Assembly: GCA_023423235.1 (NCBI GenBank)
Contig: JAFAFY010000428.1
Coordinates: 1 to 8,364 of the forward strand
DNA from: Pseudomonadota bacterium
GTDB lineage: Bacteria; Pseudomonadota; Gammaproteobacteria; Xanthomonadales; Xanthomonadaceae
Reading direction: 5' to 3'
Length of the DNA stretch: 8,364 nt
Both the position numbers and the translations under genes were made by a program. Positions 6,851-8,364 of the stretch are shown here, one piece after another (position 1 is the stretch's first letter; each line of letters begins with the position of its first letter). The notes below the pieces were generated by a model. The model saw nothing but the letters and a program-made list of their open reading frames with translations. It ran no database searches and was not told where the DNA came from.

Positions 6851-6855
6851 TCCTT
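6851..6855 (-). promoter_or_regulatory. ssb: Ribosome binding site of ssb
   Basis: AAGGA on the minus strand, 6 bases before the ATG at 6844. It decides in favour of this start over upstream in-frame codons reaching 6946. Confidence 0.8.
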
Positions 6856-6862
6856 GCAGATG

Positions 6863-6880
6863 CGCCGGCGCTGGCCGGCG
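6863..6880 (-). promoter_or_regulatory. ssb: Strong hairpin in the ssb leader, just before the ribosome site
   Basis: On the minus strand CGCCGGC, loop CAGC and GCCGGCG make a perfect 7-bp GC-only stem with a 4-base loop. It ends 7 bases before the AAGGA site and follows the -10 box, so it would be in the ssb transcript. Each arm contains a self-complementary GCCGGC, so it could instead be a DNA site. A role is inferred. Confidence 0.35.
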
Positions 6881-6900
6881 TGGGATGAGGCGAGTAGTGC

Positions 6901-6906
6901 AGTATA
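6901..6906 (-). promoter_or_regulatory. ssb: Putative -10 element of ssb
   Basis: TATACT on the minus strand (5 of 6 to TATAAT), about 57 bases before the ssb ATG. No convincing -35 hexamer is seen at 16-18 bases spacing. No LexA-type box (CTG-N10-CAG) was recognised around it. Confidence 0.45.
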
Positions 6907-7001
6907 CCGGCGCCTCCGCCGCCGTCCGCGGTTGCCGCTGCCGCATGCGGGAAAATGCCGCAGGTGCGTGTGGGTGCGCGCCCTGGCGGGCGGCGCTCTC
7001 C

Positions 7002-7007
7002 TATAAT
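7002..7007 (+). promoter_or_regulatory. ispB: Putative -10 element of ispB
   Basis: A perfect TATAAT lies 27 bases before the ispB ATG, in otherwise GC-rich DNA. A matching -35 hexamer is not visible at 16-18 bases. The predicted start near 7014 gives a leader of about 20 bases. Confidence 0.5.
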
Positions 7008-7034
7008 CCCGGGCCTGCCCGCCCCGGACACCCC

Positions 7035-8033
7035 ATGAACAACGCCGCCGCCCCGGCCGCCAGGCTCGACCTGCCGGCGATCCAGTCGCTCGCCGCCGCG
7101 GACATGGCGCAGATCGATGCCCTGATCCGGCGCCGGCTGGCCTCGGACGTGGTGCTGATCAACCAGGTGGCCGAGCACATCGTCTCGGCCGGCGGCAAGC
7201 GCCTGCGGCCGATGCTGGTGGCATTGGCGGGTCGCGCCACCGGCGCGGTCGGCGCCGAGCACCACCAGCTGGCGGCGATCATCGAGTTCATCCACACCTC
7301 CACCCTGCTGCACGACGACGTGGTCGACGAGTCCGACCTGCGCCGCGGCCGCAGCACCGCCAACGCGATCTGGGGCAACGCCGCCAGCGTGCTGGTCGGC
7401 GATTTCCTGTACTCGCGCAGCTTCCAGCTGATGGTCGAACTCGACCGCATGGAGGTGATGCGGATCCTGGCCGACACCACCAACCGCATCGCCGAGGGCG
7501 AGGTGCTGCAGCTGCTGCACGTGCGCAACCCCGATACCGACGAGGCGGCGTACCTGAACGTCATCGAGCGCAAGACCGCGGTGCTGTTCGCCGCCGGCAC
7601 GAAGCTCGGCGCGCTGGCCTCCGGCGCGGACGCGCAGGTGCAGCAGCAGTTGCACGACTACGGACTGCAGCTGGGTTACGCCTTCCAGATCGCCGACGAC
7701 GTGCTGGACTATTCCGGCGATGCCGATGCGCTGGGCAAGAATCTCGGCGACGACCTGGCCGAGGGCAAGGCGACGCTACCGCTGATCCACGCCATGGCCC
7801 ATGCCACGCCCGAGCGCCGCGCCCGGTTGCGCACGATCGTCGAACAGGGTGATACCGGCGCGCTGCCGGAAGTGCTGGCGGCGATCGAGGCCGCCGGCAG
7901 CCTGGACTACAGCCGCGCCCGCGCCATCGCCTATGCCGACGCCGCCGAACGCGCGCTCGATGGCCTGCCGGACAACGACGCCGTTGCCGCGCTGCGCGGC
8001 CTCGCGCGCTACGCGGTCGAGCGCGGCTACTGA
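7035..8033 (+). CDS. ispB: Octaprenyl (polyprenyl) diphosphate synthase
   Basis: A 332-residue trans-isoprenyl diphosphate synthase that extends farnesyl diphosphate with isopentenyl diphosphate to make the ubiquinone side chain, in the cytoplasm. Seen: GGKRLRP (53-59) for pyrophosphate binding; first Asp-rich motif HDDVVDESDLRRG with DDVVD at 94-98; GNAASVLVGDFLYSRSFQ; IAEGEVLQL; and second Asp-rich motif FQIADDVLDY with DDVLD at 221-225, then LGKNLGDDLAEGKATLPL. All Mg-binding Asp residues are present. Length and wording match E. coli IspB (323 residues) closely, so an octaprenyl product is likely though chain length is not proved by sequence. The ATG at 7035 has only a weak GGA upstream; Met24 (MAQIDALI) is a less likely alternative. 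A putative lipoprotein gene starts 3 bases after its stop. Confidence 0.97.
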   Translation: MNNAAAPAARLDLPAIQSLAAADMAQIDALIRRRLASDVVLINQVAEHIVSAGGKRLRPMLVALAGRATGAVGAEHHQLAAIIEFIHTSTLLHDDVVDESDLRRGRSTANAIWGNAASVLVGDFLYSRSFQLMVELDRMEVMRILADTTNRIAEGEVLQLLHVRNPDTDEAAYLNVIERKTAVLFAAGTKLGALASGADAQVQQQLHDYGLQLGYAFQIADDVLDYSGDADALGKNLGDDLAEGKATLPLIHAMAHATPERRARLRTIVEQGDTGALPEVLAAIEAAGSLDYSRARAIAYADAAERALDGLPDNDAVAALRGLARYAVERGY

Positions 8034-8036
8034 CGC

Positions 8037-8364
8037 ATGGCGGCCCTGGCACGGTTGTTTGCGCCGGCCCTGCTGCTCACCTGTGGCATCGCCGGCTGCG
8101 CAAACAGCGGCGCAATCAGTCATCGCGCGCATTCCGCCGCGGCGGCGCAGACCGGACCGCAGTGCCCGTTCCGCGATGCGCCGTTCGCGGAAGCAGAAGA
8201 CGAATTCCTCGGCAACCAGTTCGATCCCGTGGACCTGCCCGAGGACAGGAAGGCGCGCCGGCAGGCGCGATGGGCAAAGCGGCATGGCTGGGACGCGGTC
8301 GAGTGGTTGCCGGGCAGCACATCGCTGCAATGGGCCACCCGCGGTGATTGCCGCTGGTTGCTGG
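8037..8364 (+). CDS. Predicted lipoprotein of unknown function (partial, runs off the window)
   Basis: Open from the ATG at 8037 to the window edge: 109 codons and one base, no stop. The N-terminus MAALARLFAPALLLTCGIAGC is a lipoprotein signal peptide: Arg6, a hydrophobic core, and a lipobox IAGC with the acylated Cys at residue 21. After it come a Ser/Ala-rich stretch and a charged, Trp-containing region (CPFRDAPFAEAEDEFLGNQ; RWAKRHGWDAVEWLPG; ATRGDCRWLL). Asn and Ser follow the Cys, so no inner-membrane retention Asp is seen at +2, and sorting to the outer membrane is possible. It begins 3 bases after ispB, so co-transcription and coupling are likely. I do not recognise the family. Confidence 0.75.
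   Translation, partial: MAALARLFAPALLLTCGIAGCANSGAISHRAHSAAAAQTGPQCPFRDAPFAEAEDEFLGNQFDPVDLPEDRKARRQARWAKRHGWDAVEWLPGSTSLQWATRGDCRWLL

Noticed and set aside
6845..6946. N-terminal extension of SSB to 6946
   Set aside because: The added residues are not SSB-like, and the AAGGA site 6 bases before the ATG at 6844 marks the start.
6630..7034. N-terminal extension of the ispB frame on the plus strand
   Set aside because: It runs antisense through ssb and through the TATAAT at 7002-7007; IspB proteins start close to the ATG at 7035.
6057..7655. A 532-codon minus-strand frame crossing ssb and antisense to ispB
   Set aside because: It is out of frame with ssb, has low-complexity Arg/Gly/Ala composition and crosses two real genes and the intergenic region.

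Overview
The window is GC-rich bacterial chromosome. The single-stranded DNA-binding protein with a DDDIPF tail and the IspB-type polyprenyl diphosphate synthase, together with a TonB receptor / CobN-like / ExbB-like operon, suggest a gammaproteobacterium of the Xanthomonadaceae (Lysobacteraceae) type such as Lysobacter, Luteimonas, Stenotrophomonas or Xanthomonas. This placement rests on recognised protein style, not on a search.

Layout. Positions 1-5985 (minus strand) hold a tightly packed operon read right to left: a TonB-dependent outer-membrane receptor (4030-5985), a 1313-residue CobN/Mg-chelatase-family protein (86-4027, 2 bases after the receptor stop), and the first 29 codons of a small membrane protein resembling MotA/TolQ/ExbB proton-channel proteins (1-89, overlapping the cobN stop by 4 bases as ATGA). 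An AT-rich island at 6030-6060 carries a good promoter with a perfect 7-3-7 palindrome lying over its -10 region, so the operon is probably repressor-controlled. After a gene-free spacer come a rho-independent terminator (6290-6316) and ssb (6347-6844, minus). A divergent intergenic region (6845-7034) separates ssb from ispB (7035-8033, plus), which is followed after 3 bases by the start of a predicted lipoprotein (8037-8364, cut by the window edge).

How the genes may work together. The CobN-like protein is not built like the cytoplasmic cobalt chelatase of B12 synthesis. It has a signal peptide, a long Pro/Ala-rich linker and a C-terminal transmembrane helix with an Arg-rich cytoplasmic tail, so it should sit in the periplasm tethered to the inner membrane. 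With an outer-membrane receptor upstream and an ExbB-like channel subunit downstream, the set resembles the hmu-type loci of Bacteroidetes, where the CobN homologue HmuS has been linked to removal of metal from haem. The working idea is a tetrapyrrole or metal-chelate uptake and metal-extraction system energised by the proton gradient rather than by ATP. The substrate cannot be read from this sequence. The right-hand part (ssb, ispB) is ordinary housekeeping.
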